DNA from: Bacillus shivajii
GTDB lineage: Bacteria > Bacillota > Bacilli > Bacillales > Salisediminibacteriaceae
NCBI RefSeq assembly: GCF_020519665.1
Contig: NZ_CP084703.1
Coordinates: 2,170,001 to 2,234,000 of the forward strand
DNA: 64,000 nt
Direction: 5' to 3'
Shown here piece by piece: positions 50,906-60,275 of the stretch. The number at the start of each line of letters is the position of its first letter. The stretch's first letter is position 1. Below the pieces are notes generated by a model that saw only the letters and a list, made by a program, of their open reading frames with translations, did no database searches and had not been told where the DNA came from. The position numbers and the translations under genes were made by a program.

Positions 50906-51943
50906 ATGAAAATTAGAGATAGGAACATAACGATCGGAAAATTTCAAACTGGAGAAAATAACTGTATAACAGATGTTCAAGACGTATCAGTCGGGCATGT
51001 TACACTTGATTATCCTATCGGAGACGAAGAGAAAGAATATGCTTGCACAGGTGTAACGGCTATATTACCCCACTCAGGCAATTTTTTTAAAGAAAAAGTT
51101 CCTGCAGCAAGTTATGTTATTAACGGATTTGGAAAAACAACTGGACTTGTACAGGTAAATGAACTTGGTCATTTAGAGTCCCCGATTATGTTAACAAATA
51201 CATTTAGTGTTCCAGCTGTAACGGAAGGTACATTAAAATATATGTTGGAAGATAATAAAGATATCGGTGAATCGACTGGGACCATAAATATCGTCGTAGG
51301 AGAATGTAATGATAGCTACTTAAATTCGATCCGTCAAATGCAACTGAAACCTGCACATGCACTTGAAGCGATTGAAAAAGCATCAAATGATCCTGCTTTA
51401 GAAGGTGCGATTGGTGCTGGAAAAGGAATGGTCTGTTTTGGATATAAAGGGGGAATAGGTACATCTTCAAGAAAAGTAGAAAATGGTGATGTAGAGTATA
51501 CAATTGGCACACTTGTTTTATCGAATTTCGGAAAAAAAGAAGATTTTTCCTATCATTTCCTTAAAGAGGATGAAGGTGAAATTAATGAAACGTCTGATGG
51601 ATCAATTATGATCGTCGTAGCAACAGACGCACCACTTAGTGATCGTCAATTATTAAGAATCTCAAAACGTTGCTCTGTTGGCTTAGCAAGAACAGGGAGT
51701 CACTATAGTCATGGAAGTGGAGACATTGTCATTGCCTTTTCTACATTAAATAAAACGTTACATAATAGTGAGGGTACTTATGAAGAGACCATTCAATTAA
51801 GAGAAGATAAGTCTATTATGAATGACCTGTTTGCAGCAGTTGCAGAAGCAACAGAAGAGGCTATACTAAATTCGTTATCGCAAGCAGAAACAACAACAGG
51901 TAAACACGGTCGTATTGTGCGATCGTTTCCTTTTAAAAAGTAG
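50906..51943 (+). CDS. P1-family peptidase (DmpA-type, self-processing)
   Basis: A 345-residue N-terminal-nucleophile aminopeptidase of the DmpA/peptidase P1 family, which cleaves itself into two chains. Features: NCITDVQDVSVGHVTLDYPI, GVTAILPH, AASYVINGFGKTTGL, GAIGAGKGMVCFGYKGGIGTSSRKV (in parts) and the processing site DGSIMIVVATDAPLSDRQL, where Ser233 becomes the N-terminal nucleophile of the beta chain. C-terminal RTGSHYSHGSGDIVIAF. Likely a D- or beta-aminopeptidase. The ATG at 50906 is chosen; the GTG at 50894 is in the ribosome site. Confidence 0.88.
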   Translation: MKIRDRNITIGKFQTGENNCITDVQDVSVGHVTLDYPIGDEEKEYACTGVTAILPHSGNFFKEKVPAASYVINGFGKTTGLVQVNELGHLESPIMLTNTFSVPAVTEGTLKYMLEDNKDIGESTGTINIVVGECNDSYLNSIRQMQLKPAHALEAIEKASNDPALEGAIGAGKGMVCFGYKGGIGTSSRKVENGDVEYTIGTLVLSNFGKKEDFSYHFLKEDEGEINETSDGSIMIVVATDAPLSDRQLLRISKRCSVGLARTGSHYSHGSGDIVIAFSTLNKTLHNSEGTYEETIQLREDKSIMNDLFAAVAEATEEAILNSLSQAETTTGKHGRIVRSFPFKK

Positions 51944-52054
51944 CATATAAAATACAAACAACAGAGCTATTACTTCATAACTAAATTTACCAACTATATT
52001 TTATTCCATTTTAAGAAGACTAAACAATGAATAAAATATAGGAGGATATTATCG

Positions 52055-52978
52055 ATGAAAATGTTATATCGTCTACTTTGTATAAGTCTCATTCTTATTG
52101 CGATTGGAGGGTGTAATGGTCAGGAAGATAATGCACTTGATTTTAGAAACTATTCAGAGCCATATCCAGAAGGTGGACACATGCAGGGTGAATATGGACC
52201 GATGGATAACATATCAAGTGAAAGTACCAATATCCCAAGTTCTGAATTCCCTCATACAAAGGCAGTTCAAGTACAACAAGCGAAATATGAATTTGATGTA
52301 GACCCAGATCAACTTCATCCAGATGATTTGTATGATTTAGTGGAAGATGAATTGAACACACAATTAGATCGTTGGCAAGAGGGACAACCAGGTCAACGAC
52401 AGCAACCTGAGCAGAGGCAGCCAGGTACAGCACCTGCACCTGACCAACAACAGCCTGACCAACAACAGCCTGACCAACAACAGCCTGACCAACAACCAGC
52501 TCAGCCAGAACCGGAGGAGGCTGAACCTGTTGCACCTGAACAAGAACAAGATGAGGAGCCGCAACAAGAAGAGGAACAAGAAGCTGACCCTGGACACGGA
52601 CTTAACGAATCTGAACGTAGAGTGATTGAACTTACAAATGCTGAACGAAGAAATCACAACTTACCTGAATTAGAAACTCATAACCAACTTAGTAACGTTG
52701 CAAGGGTTAAATCCGAAGATATGCAAGAAGACAACTATTTCTCTCATACAAGTCCAACATACGGCTCTCCGTTCGATATGATTCGAGACTTTGATGTGGA
52801 TTACAGTGCAGCTGCTGAAAATATTGCTCAAGGTCAGCAGTCACCAGAACAAGTTGTTGAATCATGGATGAATAGTGAAGGCCACCGTCAAAATATCTTA
52901 AATGGAGACTTCACTCATATTGGTGTAGGTTATGAAGAAAATGGTAATTACTGGACGCAAATGTTTATCAGTGAATAA
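52055..52978 (+). CDS. CAP-domain lipoprotein with Pro/Gln repeat linker (YkwD-like)
   Basis: A 307-residue surface protein. Signal peptide with lipobox at the end of LLCISLILIAIGGC, so Cys20 or so would be lipidated. Residues 20-125 have no known domain. Residues about 115-180 are a linker very rich in Pro, Gln and Glu, including four PDQQQ units. Residues 185-305 are a CAP/SCP domain: LNESERRVIELTNAERRNHN, YFSHTSPTYGSPFDMI, AENIAQGQQSPEQVVESWMN, SEGHRQNILNGDFTHIGVGY. Bacillus YkwD relatives are exported and of unknown activity. RBS AGGAGG. Confidence 0.87.
   Translation: MKMLYRLLCISLILIAIGGCNGQEDNALDFRNYSEPYPEGGHMQGEYGPMDNISSESTNIPSSEFPHTKAVQVQQAKYEFDVDPDQLHPDDLYDLVEDELNTQLDRWQEGQPGQRQQPEQRQPGTAPAPDQQQPDQQQPDQQQPDQQPAQPEPEEAEPVAPEQEQDEEPQQEEEQEADPGHGLNESERRVIELTNAERRNHNLPELETHNQLSNVARVKSEDMQEDNYFSHTSPTYGSPFDMIRDFDVDYSAAAENIAQGQQSPEQVVESWMNSEGHRQNILNGDFTHIGVGYEENGNYWTQMFISE
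52439..52498 (+). repeat. Four tandem 15-bp coding repeats (PDQQQ)
   Basis: CCTGACCAACAACAG repeated three times exactly and a fourth time with its last three bases changed. In frame inside the CAP lipoprotein linker, so copy changes would lengthen or shorten it by five residues without a frameshift. Confidence 0.9.
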
Positions 52979-52989
52979 TTTAGCTAAGG

Positions 52990-53021
52990 GAGTTTGAATG
53001 ACATTTCAAACTCTTTTTTAC
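52990..53021 (+). terminator. Terminator of the CAP lipoprotein gene
   Basis: GAGTTTGAA TGACAT TTCAAACTC TTTTTT. Confidence 0.9.
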
Positions 53022-53076
53022 GTTTATAAACGAATATAATAAAATGAGTATATCGACAAGCAAAGGGGAAGTAGAA

Positions 53077-53913
53077 GTGGAACAAAAAGTTATTTTTATT
53101 ACAGGGACAAATAGCGGTTTTGGTAAGTTAGCATTGTTTGAACTTGCCAAAAAAGGTTATTTCGTAATCGGAACAGTTAGAGATGAAAGTAAAAAAGATG
53201 CGTTATTAGAAGAAGCGAGGTCTGAAAGCATCGATCATAACATCGATATTTTCATTTTAGATGTTACAAATGAAGCTCAAGTAATAAGTGTTGTTCAACA
53301 AGTAATAAGTAAATACGAAAACATCGACGTGTTAATACATAATGCAGGGTTTAGTCAAGGAGGACTTATTGAAGTTACAAGTGTCGATGATTGGGTACAT
53401 CAATTTGATACGAACCTACTTGGCGTCGTTCGCTTAACCAAGGCCGTTCTCCCACATATGAGAAAAAGGAGAAAAGGGAAGATCATCAATGTAGGTAGTA
53501 TAAGTGGAAGAATTGGACTTCCAGGTATGGGCCCATATGCCGCTTCAAAATTTGCGCTTGAAGGTTTTAGCGAGTCGTTATCGTTAGAAATGGCCCCTTT
53601 TCATGTTCACGTTAGTCTCATTGAAGCTGGTTCTTTTAAAACGAACATATGGGACAAAGGGATACAAAACGTTAAAGCCACAAAAGAAAAGGACTATGAA
53701 CAACTAATGGAAACACTGTTTGTAGAAGCAAAGAAAACGAGTGATAGTGCAGGGAACCCTTTAGATGTGGTTGATGTGATTTTAAAAATATGTAAAGCGA
53801 AAACGCCGAAATTTCGGTACCAAGTTGGTAAAGGTGTTCGCTTTGTAATTTTTTTAAAAGCAGTTTTACCATGGACATGGATAAGTAAAGTTATTACGAG
53901 CAAATTTAAATAA
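53077..53913 (+). CDS. Short-chain dehydrogenase/reductase
   Basis: A 278-residue classical SDR. Motifs: ITGTNSGFGKLALFELAKKG (TGxxxGxG), DVTNEAQV, HNAGFSQ, VGSISGRIG (Ser), YAASKFALEGFSESL (YxxxK), AGSFKTNIW. The longer C-terminus (about 40 residues with KTPKFRYQVGKGVRFVIFLK) is as in retinol-dehydrogenase-like bacterial SDRs such as YusZ. GTG 53077 is preferred, 8 nt after AAAGGGG; the ATG at 53044 has no ribosome site. Substrate unknown. Confidence 0.87.
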   Translation: MEQKVIFITGTNSGFGKLALFELAKKGYFVIGTVRDESKKDALLEEARSESIDHNIDIFILDVTNEAQVISVVQQVISKYENIDVLIHNAGFSQGGLIEVTSVDDWVHQFDTNLLGVVRLTKAVLPHMRKRRKGKIINVGSISGRIGLPGMGPYAASKFALEGFSESLSLEMAPFHVHVSLIEAGSFKTNIWDKGIQNVKATKEKDYEQLMETLFVEAKKTSDSAGNPLDVVDVILKICKAKTPKFRYQVGKGVRFVIFLKAVLPWTWISKVITSKFK

Positions 53914-53970
53914 AGTAAACATTATATTCCCAAAGGAAGCGCAAAAAGTTACATTTTATGATAAGAATTT

Positions 53971-53999
53971 AAAGGCTCGCCGAATGGCAAGCCTTTAAG
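53971..53999. terminator. Terminator between convergent SDR and hydrolase genes
   Basis: AAAGGCTCGCC GAAT GGCAAGCCTTT, stem with one mismatch. Confidence 0.75.
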
Positions 54000-54035
54000 G
54001 TGAAGTGGAATAAAAGATAGGACTCGTTTAAACCT

Positions 54036-54878
54036 TCATTTTTCAACTGTTTTTAAAAAGTTTGTAATTTCTGCCCAATAGTTATCACTTGATTGAATAT
54101 TATTATGATTTTTTTCATCAAAAACTACCTTTTCTGATTCTCCTGACCATTTTTCTACTAGCGATTTAGAATGATTTGGCTGAATAATTTGGTCGTCTGA
54201 AGCAATTAATGTAAGTAATGGTGTTTCGATAAACGGAGCTCTAGAGATGTTATCAAAATGATGCTTTAACAAGATACTTACTGGAATGAATGGATAACGA
54301 TCTTTTGCTACATTTGTCAAACTATCGTATGGTGAAACTAAAATTGTTCCAGTAACATCTCGCTCACTTGATAAATAAACGGCTGGACCAGTCCCCATAC
54401 TTCTGCCCATCACAGCAATTTGAGTTTCATCAACATTTCCTTTATTTTTTACATGATCATAAATTGCTAGTGCATCATGAAACATTGCCTCTTCACTCGG
54501 TGAGCCTTCACTTAACCCATATCCACGATAATTCATTAATATAATCGACCATCCATCTATTTTTTTCGTATCAGTAATTAAGTGTGAGACTTCCTCTGCA
54601 TTCCCTCCAAAATAGATCAGGACCGGGGAAGGTGTTGCGCTTTTAGGTTCATGATTGATAAACCAGCCGTGTATGGTTTTATCATTTGTCACTTGAATTT
54701 CAGTTTCTTCAATATGTACATATTGTTCATTAATCACATTTACCTCTTCTTCTGTAAGAGGCTGGGGGTAAAATAACATCCTTTCTTGAAAAAAGTAAAA
54801 AAGTCCAAACATCGTTACTACCATTAGAAAAATAATAGACAGTATAACTGAGATGAATTTTATAGATTGACGATACAA
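54036..54878 (-). CDS. Membrane-anchored alpha/beta hydrolase
   Basis: A 280-residue hydrolase of the Bem46/YqkD-like type. One N-terminal membrane helix (VILSIIFLMVVTMFGLFYFF, about residues 11-30) precedes MLFYPQPL. The hydrolase domain has LIYFGGNAEE (oxyanion strand), MNYRGYGLSEGSPSEEA, nucleophile elbow GRSMGTG, late Asp in LIASDDQIIQP and His in EKNHNNIQ. Substrate unknown. TTG 54878 is preferred since AGAGAGGG lies 6 nt upstream; the GTG at 54911 has no good site. Convergent with the SDR. Confidence 0.83.
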   Translation of the reverse strand: MYRQSIKFISVILSIIFLMVVTMFGLFYFFQERMLFYPQPLTEEEVNVINEQYVHIEETEIQVTNDKTIHGWFINHEPKSATPSPVLIYFGGNAEEVSHLITDTKKIDGWSIILMNYRGYGLSEGSPSEEAMFHDALAIYDHVKNKGNVDETQIAVMGRSMGTGPAVYLSSERDVTGTILVSPYDSLTNVAKDRYPFIPVSILLKHHFDNISRAPFIETPLLTLIASDDQIIQPNHSKSLVEKWSGESEKVVFDEKNHNNIQSSDNYWAEITNFLKTVEK

Positions 54879-55037
54879 CGTTAACCCTCTCTTGTTTAAA
54901 TAATTAAACACTTCATACCAAAATAGAATTAAAGCGAATATTTCTATTATAACAATAATAAGTAATGAAGTTTGAATTTTCGATAAATTTTCTTTAAACT
55001 TATTTTAATTAGTTTTATTGATAGGGAGGGGATCACC

Positions 55038-56396
55038 ATGGAAAAAGTTTTTACATATATCGATCGTAACCAAAAAGAGTATTTAGAAGACTTGTTTAAG
55101 TTGCTCCGTCAGCCTAGCATTAGTTCACAAAATATAGGAGTAACAGAATGCGCAACAATGTTAGCAAATATGATCGAAGATATCGGGATGGATGCTGAAA
55201 TCATTCATACGCCGGGACAGCCAATTGTCTATGCAGAACGAATCGTTTCTCCTGATGCATTAACTGTCTTAATTTACGGTCATTACGACGTTCAACCGCC
55301 TGAACCGCTCAGCGAATGGCACTCAGAACCGTTCGAACCAACGATTCGCGATGGGAAAATTTTTGCTAGAGGTGTGGGAGATAATAAAGGCCAGTTAATG
55401 GCTCAAGTACTTGCAGTAAAATCGTATTTACAATGTTACGGGGAACTTCCAATTAACGTGAAGTTTGTCTTTGAAGGTGAAGAAGAATCGACAAGTGTGC
55501 ATTTAGAACAATTTGTTCACGATCATCAAGAAAAATTAAAAGCAGACCTTGTTTACACTTCAGATGGACCGATGCACGCAAGTGGTGCTCCTTTTGTTAT
55601 TTTGGGTGTACGTGGCATCCAGTATGTTGAACTCAATGCTTGTGGAGCGAAATGGGACAACCATTCAGGAAACAAAGGTGGTGTCGTACCTAACCCTGCA
55701 TGGAAGTTAGTAGATTTATTACAAACAATGAGGGATGGAGACGGTAAAGTACTTATTGAAGGCTTTTATGATGACATAGTTTCACCTACAGAAAAAGAAC
55801 GAAAATTAATAAAGTCACTTCCATTTAATCAGGAAGAAACCAATGAAACAAATGGTTATGAAGGAGACGACGATGACGCTGAATCGTATTATCGAAAACT
55901 CGCTTTTGAACCGACATTTAATATATGTGGTTTTGTGAGTGGGTATGGAGGTGAAGGGTCAAAGACCATTATCCCATCAAAAGCAACATTAAAAATGGAC
56001 ATGCGCCTCGTTGTTAATCAAGATCCTAAAGATATCTTTACGAAGTTCAAAAACCATGTGAAAAAACATGCCCCAGAAGTTGAAGTAAAGGATTTAGGTT
56101 TTATGTATCCATCAAGAACTTCGGTTGATCATGACTTCGTTGATGTTATTACAAAGAGTGTGCGAAGTACATATAAACAAGAACCAATTGTGTTGCCAAG
56201 TTTAGGTGGAAGTCTTCCTGACTATGTTTGGACAAAAATTTTAGGGCTGCCATCAATTGTTGTTCCTTATGCGAATGCTGATGAAAATAACCATTCTCCG
56301 AATGAAAATATGGAAGTTGAACTTTTTTATAAAGGTATAAAGAATACTTGCCAAGTGATCTATGATCTAGGCGAATACAGTAAACGTAGTAGATAA
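55038..56396 (+). CDS. M20-family dipeptidase
   Basis: A 452-residue metallodipeptidase, cytosolic. Motifs: VLIYGHYDVQPPEPLSEWHS (His and Asp), ARGVGDNKGQLMAQVLAVKS (bridging Asp), KFVFEGEEESTSVHL (Glu-Glu), YTSDGPMHASGAPFVILGVRG and the C-terminal YANADENNHSPNENMEV with the last His ligand. The length is typical of the CNDP/DapE-like group annotated as dipeptidase. Strong RBS GGGAGGGGATCACC. No adjacent transporter. Confidence 0.9.
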   Translation: MEKVFTYIDRNQKEYLEDLFKLLRQPSISSQNIGVTECATMLANMIEDIGMDAEIIHTPGQPIVYAERIVSPDALTVLIYGHYDVQPPEPLSEWHSEPFEPTIRDGKIFARGVGDNKGQLMAQVLAVKSYLQCYGELPINVKFVFEGEEESTSVHLEQFVHDHQEKLKADLVYTSDGPMHASGAPFVILGVRGIQYVELNACGAKWDNHSGNKGGVVPNPAWKLVDLLQTMRDGDGKVLIEGFYDDIVSPTEKERKLIKSLPFNQEETNETNGYEGDDDDAESYYRKLAFEPTFNICGFVSGYGGEGSKTIIPSKATLKMDMRLVVNQDPKDIFTKFKNHVKKHAPEVEVKDLGFMYPSRTSVDHDFVDVITKSVRSTYKQEPIVLPSLGGSLPDYVWTKILGLPSIVVPYANADENNHSPNENMEVELFYKGIKNTCQVIYDLGEYSKRSR

Positions 56397-56478
56397 AGCT
56401 AATTTTAAAAAAGGTTAGATTCGTTTTCACACATCAAAATAAAATAAACTTTAAAAAGTGCTCATATTATTATTAAAT

Positions 56479-56606
56479 GAATCAATTTCATAGCTCAGTA
56501 GCCTAAGTTAGCTGAAAGCAAACCCTTGGGAAAGCATCCGTCTGAAGTGAAGTTCACGCAAATTATTCGGAATTTGGCATCATATTTTGAGTTATAAAAT
56601 TCATTC
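56479..56606. repeat. Internally deleted MITE-family element (copy F, 128 bp)
   Basis: Keeps both ends (GAATCAATTTCAT at left, ATAAAATTCATTC at right) and only AGCCTAAGTTAGCTGAAAGC, GGGAAAGCATCCGTCTGAAG and ATTATTCGGAATTTGGCATC between them. The left 250 bp of the full element are missing. Confidence 0.82.
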
Positions 56607-56662
56607 AAATAGATGAATTGATTTGAAAAAAGATCGTTTAAAACATTATAGGAGTGATATTT

Positions 56663-57526
56663 GTGTCAACGAACATTGTATCTACGGATTGGTTGAATGA
56701 AAACTTAAACAATCACGATTTAGTTATTGTTGACTGCCGTTTTCACCTTGGAAATCCTAGCAGAGGATATGAAGAATATAAAATTGAGCACATTCCTGGC
56801 GCTATATATCTTGATCTTGAAAAGGATTTATCAGCACCAATAAGTACTCACGGTGGGAGACACCCATTACCCGACATTGAAAATATGATAGAAACATTTA
56901 GTCAATCGGGTATTCATCCAACTAAACATGTCATTGCTTATGATGATCAAGGTGGAGCGATGGCATCAAGGTTATGGTGGATGTTGAAATTTTTAGGGCA
57001 TCAAAATGTAGCGATAATAAACGAAGGGTTTTCAAGTTGGAAAAAGAAAGGATATGAAACAACGAAAGATATACCTAAAGTAAATCTGGTAAATTTTGAT
57101 GCGGACGTGCAAAGAGATATGCTTGTGACAAAAGATGACGTAAAAGCAAAAATTTATGATAGGAATGTCATCATGGTCGATTCACGTTCAAAAGAGCGCT
57201 ATTTAGGTGAAAAGGAAGAAGTTGACCCAATTGCAGGACACATTCCAGGTGCAGTTAATGAAGATTGGCAAAATAGATTGTCCAGTACAGGTGTATGGAA
57301 ACAGGATGAAGAACTTATACAAGAGTTGGCCACATTAAATCAAGCAAATAAAGAAGTCATTGTTTATTGTGGATCAGGAGTAACTGCTTGTGTGAATGTC
57401 CTTGCATTAGAGGAGATCGGGAAAAAATCAAAATTATATGCAGGGAGCTGGAGTGATTGGATTACTTATGAGGATACACCTATTGCAAAAGGTCCAGAAC
57501 AAAAAGGCATCGAAAAAAATCGATAA
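56663..57526 (+). CDS. Sulfurtransferase with two rhodanese domains
   Basis: A 287-residue thiosulfate or 3-mercaptopyruvate sulfurtransferase. The N-terminal, inactive rhodanese domain has IVDCRFHLGNPSRGYEEYKIEHIPGAIYLDLEKDLSAP (in parts). The C-terminal domain has the active-site loop YCGSGVTACVN with Cys236, and ends AGSWSDWITYED. CGSGVTA is the 3-mercaptopyruvate sulfurtransferase/SseA-type loop. GTG 56663 is chosen, 8 nt after AGGAG. It probably handles sulfur (or selenium) in persulfide form. The next gene encodes a Rieske protein. Confidence 0.88.
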   Translation: MSTNIVSTDWLNENLNNHDLVIVDCRFHLGNPSRGYEEYKIEHIPGAIYLDLEKDLSAPISTHGGRHPLPDIENMIETFSQSGIHPTKHVIAYDDQGGAMASRLWWMLKFLGHQNVAIINEGFSSWKKKGYETTKDIPKVNLVNFDADVQRDMLVTKDDVKAKIYDRNVIMVDSRSKERYLGEKEEVDPIAGHIPGAVNEDWQNRLSSTGVWKQDEELIQELATLNQANKEVIVYCGSGVTACVNVLALEEIGKKSKLYAGSWSDWITYEDTPIAKGPEQKGIEKNR

Positions 57527-57678
57527 AAAAAAGTAAGACCGTATCCACTTTACATGATGTTCATGCTTTAAATGAAAATGATGAACATTACGAAGAATAA
57601 GGCTACTTTTAGAAGGCAATATAATTGAAATATTCAAATTCGTAATTGTTCATAAAATTTAATGGGGGAGATGATAAA

Positions 57679-59436
57679 GTGAGTCAACTTATATTTGCTG
57701 GTACATTTGAAGAAGTGAAGTCAGCAAAAACGAAAGTGATTAAAGGAGGTAAGCATGGTATCGCTGTCATTTACGATGAAGGAAGAGTTTATGCCATCGA
57801 TAATCGTTGTCCACACTTAGGTTTTCCATTACATATGGGAAGTACTTGTGATGGTATGTTAACATGTCATTGGCATCATGCACGTTTTGATATTAAAAGT
57901 GGTGGGACATTAGACCCTTGGGCCGATGACGTACCAACTTATCCAGTGAAAATCAATGATGAAAAGGTATATATTGATCCTAATCCACATACACGTCAAA
58001 CCATTACGCGCTTACAAGAAAGATTACGAGAGGGATTAGAACAAAACTTAAGTCTCGTTATTGCTAAAGCTGTCGTTGGGTTAATTGAAGGTGGCGAATC
58101 AGAACAACGGATCGTACAAATTGGTGTAGAGTTTGGTACGAAACATCGACAAAGAGGATGGCGGTCTGGATTAACAATCTTAACTGCGATGACTAATATT
58201 CTTCCTTACTTAGATCATAAAGGAAAAATATTAGCACTCTATCAAGGTTTAGTCCATGTTGCTAGAGAAAGTCAACGAATGGGAACGCGTTTTCTACTTG
58301 GACCGTTGCCGTTAGTAAACGAAGAGCAACCTTCAATGGAAAAACTAGCAAAATGGTATCGTCATAATATGGAAGTAAGAGATGTACAAGGTGCAGAACG
58401 CGTTTTATTAACGGCGATTGAGTTAGGTGCTACGAAAGAAGAGCTTGCTGATATGATGATGACAGCGATTACAGATCATTTCTATATGAATATTGGTCAT
58501 ACGTTAGATTTTCACAATAAAGCGTTTGAAGTGCTAAAGCACGTTGATGATGAGTGTCGTGACCAAGTGTTAACATCATTGTTACCTGAATTGTCGAGTG
58601 CATCTAGAAGCGAGGAATCACATAGCTGGCAGGCACCAATCAATCTTGTTGACCCGTTGTTAAATACGTTTGATGAGCTCACTCAACTAATTAACGAACA
58701 AGAGGATCATCATTGTAGTGGTTTTGACGAAAGTAAGATAGTTGACCAAGTATTGAGTGATAGACCTTTGGAAACAATCGATTCCTTAACGAATGCACTT
58801 AAACAAAACGTATCTCCAATTAAACTCGCACAATTAGTGACGTTAGCAGCAGCTGAACGCGTTGCAAAGTTCCACGTTCAAAATGAATTTAGAGATTGGA
58901 TAACAGTTCTACACACCTTTACACATGCACATGCTGTTCATGAAGCGCTAAAACGTTCAATAACACCAGAACTTACACGTGCTGTTTATCACGCGGCAAT
59001 GAGTGTTTATCTTGATCGTTTTTTAAATACTCCTTCTGCAAGACGTCCGCAACCTAATAATGAGTTGAACAAAAATATCTCATCGGATGAACTCCTTACG
59101 TTACTAAATCAGCAACAACAGACTGATCAAGCAGCAAAGTGGGTTGTCAATTATTTAGCTAGCGGAGGAGATAAAAAGGAATTATTTAATACGTTAGGTC
59201 ATGCTTTATTACGTGAAGATGCGGAATTTCATTCTTTCCAAATGTATGAAGCAGCAATTGTGGAGCACGAGAACTGGTCAAAAGAAGGTGGCGAACTAGC
59301 TGAACGTGCAAAACAATCGATGATTATCGCAGTAACAAGATATTTAGCCGCTCACGCTCCTACATCTCGTGAAATCCCTCATACAGCGACGATCGCGATG
59401 AGATTATTTAAAGGAGAAAAACTTTTTGAAGAATAA
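57679..59436 (+). CDS. Rieske 2Fe-2S protein with long helical C-terminal region
   Basis: A 585-residue cytosolic protein. Residues about 5-110 form a Rieske domain: CPHLGFPLHMGST (Cys-x-His) and CHWHHARFDIKSG (Cys-x2-His), the standard 2Fe-2S ligands. The remaining 470 residues are almost all helical, with EQNLSLVIAKAVVGLIEGGE, FGTKHRQRGWRSGLTILTAM, GAERVLLTAIELGATKEELA and DHFYMNIGHTLDFHNKAFEV. Parts recall AhpD/carboxymuconolactone decarboxylase helices, but no CxxC is present. I do not know its reaction. GTG 57679 is chosen after GGGGGAG. It lies 152 bp after the rhodanese gene. Confidence 0.78.
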   Translation: MSQLIFAGTFEEVKSAKTKVIKGGKHGIAVIYDEGRVYAIDNRCPHLGFPLHMGSTCDGMLTCHWHHARFDIKSGGTLDPWADDVPTYPVKINDEKVYIDPNPHTRQTITRLQERLREGLEQNLSLVIAKAVVGLIEGGESEQRIVQIGVEFGTKHRQRGWRSGLTILTAMTNILPYLDHKGKILALYQGLVHVARESQRMGTRFLLGPLPLVNEEQPSMEKLAKWYRHNMEVRDVQGAERVLLTAIELGATKEELADMMMTAITDHFYMNIGHTLDFHNKAFEVLKHVDDECRDQVLTSLLPELSSASRSEESHSWQAPINLVDPLLNTFDELTQLINEQEDHHCSGFDESKIVDQVLSDRPLETIDSLTNALKQNVSPIKLAQLVTLAAAERVAKFHVQNEFRDWITVLHTFTHAHAVHEALKRSITPELTRAVYHAAMSVYLDRFLNTPSARRPQPNNELNKNISSDELLTLLNQQQQTDQAAKWVVNYLASGGDKKELFNTLGHALLREDAEFHSFQMYEAAIVEHENWSKEGGELAERAKQSMIIAVTRYLAAHAPTSREIPHTATIAMRLFKGEKLFEE

Positions 59437-59461
59437 CTAAATCGGGTAATTGAAACAGTAG

Positions 59462-59505
59462 AAATCGTCTAAAGAGAGTACCACTCTTTTAGGCGATTTT
59501 TTAAT
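59462..59505 (+). terminator. Terminator of the Rieske gene
   Basis: AAATCGTCTAAAGAGAGT ACC ACTCTTTTAGGCGATTTTTT, long stem with two mismatches and U tail. Confidence 0.85.
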
Positions 59506-59549
59506 GATTCTTAAATTCTGTTGTGCTACCTTCCCCCGCCATGTCCGTG

Positions 59550-59645
59550 GAAAAGAAGTCACCGTGAATGCAAACGAAAAGAATCATGAACGGATGTCGC
59601 ACTTGTACCGTGAGGTGAAAGCGAGTGGACAAAAGCGAATGACTC
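59550..59645. repeat. Third trace of the 13.8/32.8 kb flank module
   Basis: ATCATGAACGGATGTCGCACTTGTACCGTGAGGTGAAAGCG (in parts) resembles 13883-13915 and 32840-32875. No palindrome remains. Lies between the Rieske gene and the sigma operon. Confidence 0.55.
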
Positions 59646-59708
59646 ATTATTAAATTATTTTAAGGGTAGCTTCTTTATAAATTAACGTAAGGTTTCATTA
59701 ATATTTAC

Positions 59709-59736
59709 TGTAATTTACATGAAAAACTTTCGTCTA
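59709..59736 (+). promoter_or_regulatory. ECF-type promoter of the sigma/anti-sigma operon
   Basis: TGTAAT (59709-59714), 16-bp spacer, CGTCTA (59731-59736). This is the -35/-10 form recognised by Bacillus ECF sigma factors (TG-AAC / CGTC). It lies 33 bp before the sigma factor start, as expected for autoregulation. Confidence 0.65.
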
Positions 59737-59768
59737 ATAAGTAAGAGCCAGAACAGGAGGAGGATAAA

Positions 59769-60275
59769 TTGTCACGAACAGAAACGATAACGAACTGGTT
59801 TGAAAAGTATAGTGATGACATTTATAACTTTTTAATTTATTACACTGGTTCTACCGACGTTGAGGATTACGTGCAAGAGGTTTTTATAAAAGCATTAAGA
59901 AATTACCATTCTTTTAAAGGTGACTCGAATCCAAAAACATGGTTATTTAGTATTGCGAGAAACGTTGCGGTTGATGAAATGAGGAAGCGAAAGAAAGAAA
60001 CGAAGAAACAACAAAAATCAATGAAACAAAAGAAGGAAAGCAGTTTAAAAACGCCAGAGGAAGTTTATCAATTAAACGAGTCAAAAAAAGAATTATACCA
60101 GATCATTCGTACGCTTAAATCAAACTACCGAGATGTATTGATCCTCCGTGGAATAAAAGAATTTACAGTTCAAGAGACAGCGGAAATATTAAATTGGACT
60201 GAAAATAAAGTCAAAGTTACGTATCATCGCGCATTAAAAGCTGTAGAAAAAAAGTTAAGGAGGTCTGATGCATGA
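59769..60275 (+). CDS. ECF RNA polymerase sigma factor (SigX/SigV-like)
   Basis: A 168-residue group IV sigma factor. Region 2 spans about residues 8-75 (ISIARNVAVDEMRKRKKE at its end, and DVEDYVQEVFIKAL), and region 4 about residues 110-165 (LKSNYRDVLILRGIKEFTVQ, ETAEILNWTENKVKVTYHRA, the promoter-recognition helix-turn-helix). TTG start with AGGAGGAGG. The stop overlaps the next gene (ATGA-type, 4 bp), a typical sigma/anti-sigma arrangement. Likely responds to envelope stress. An ECF-type promoter precedes it. Confidence 0.88.
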   Translation: MSRTETITNWFEKYSDDIYNFLIYYTGSTDVEDYVQEVFIKALRNYHSFKGDSNPKTWLFSIARNVAVDEMRKRKKETKKQQKSMKQKKESSLKTPEEVYQLNESKKELYQIIRTLKSNYRDVLILRGIKEFTVQETAEILNWTENKVKVTYHRALKAVEKKLRRSDA

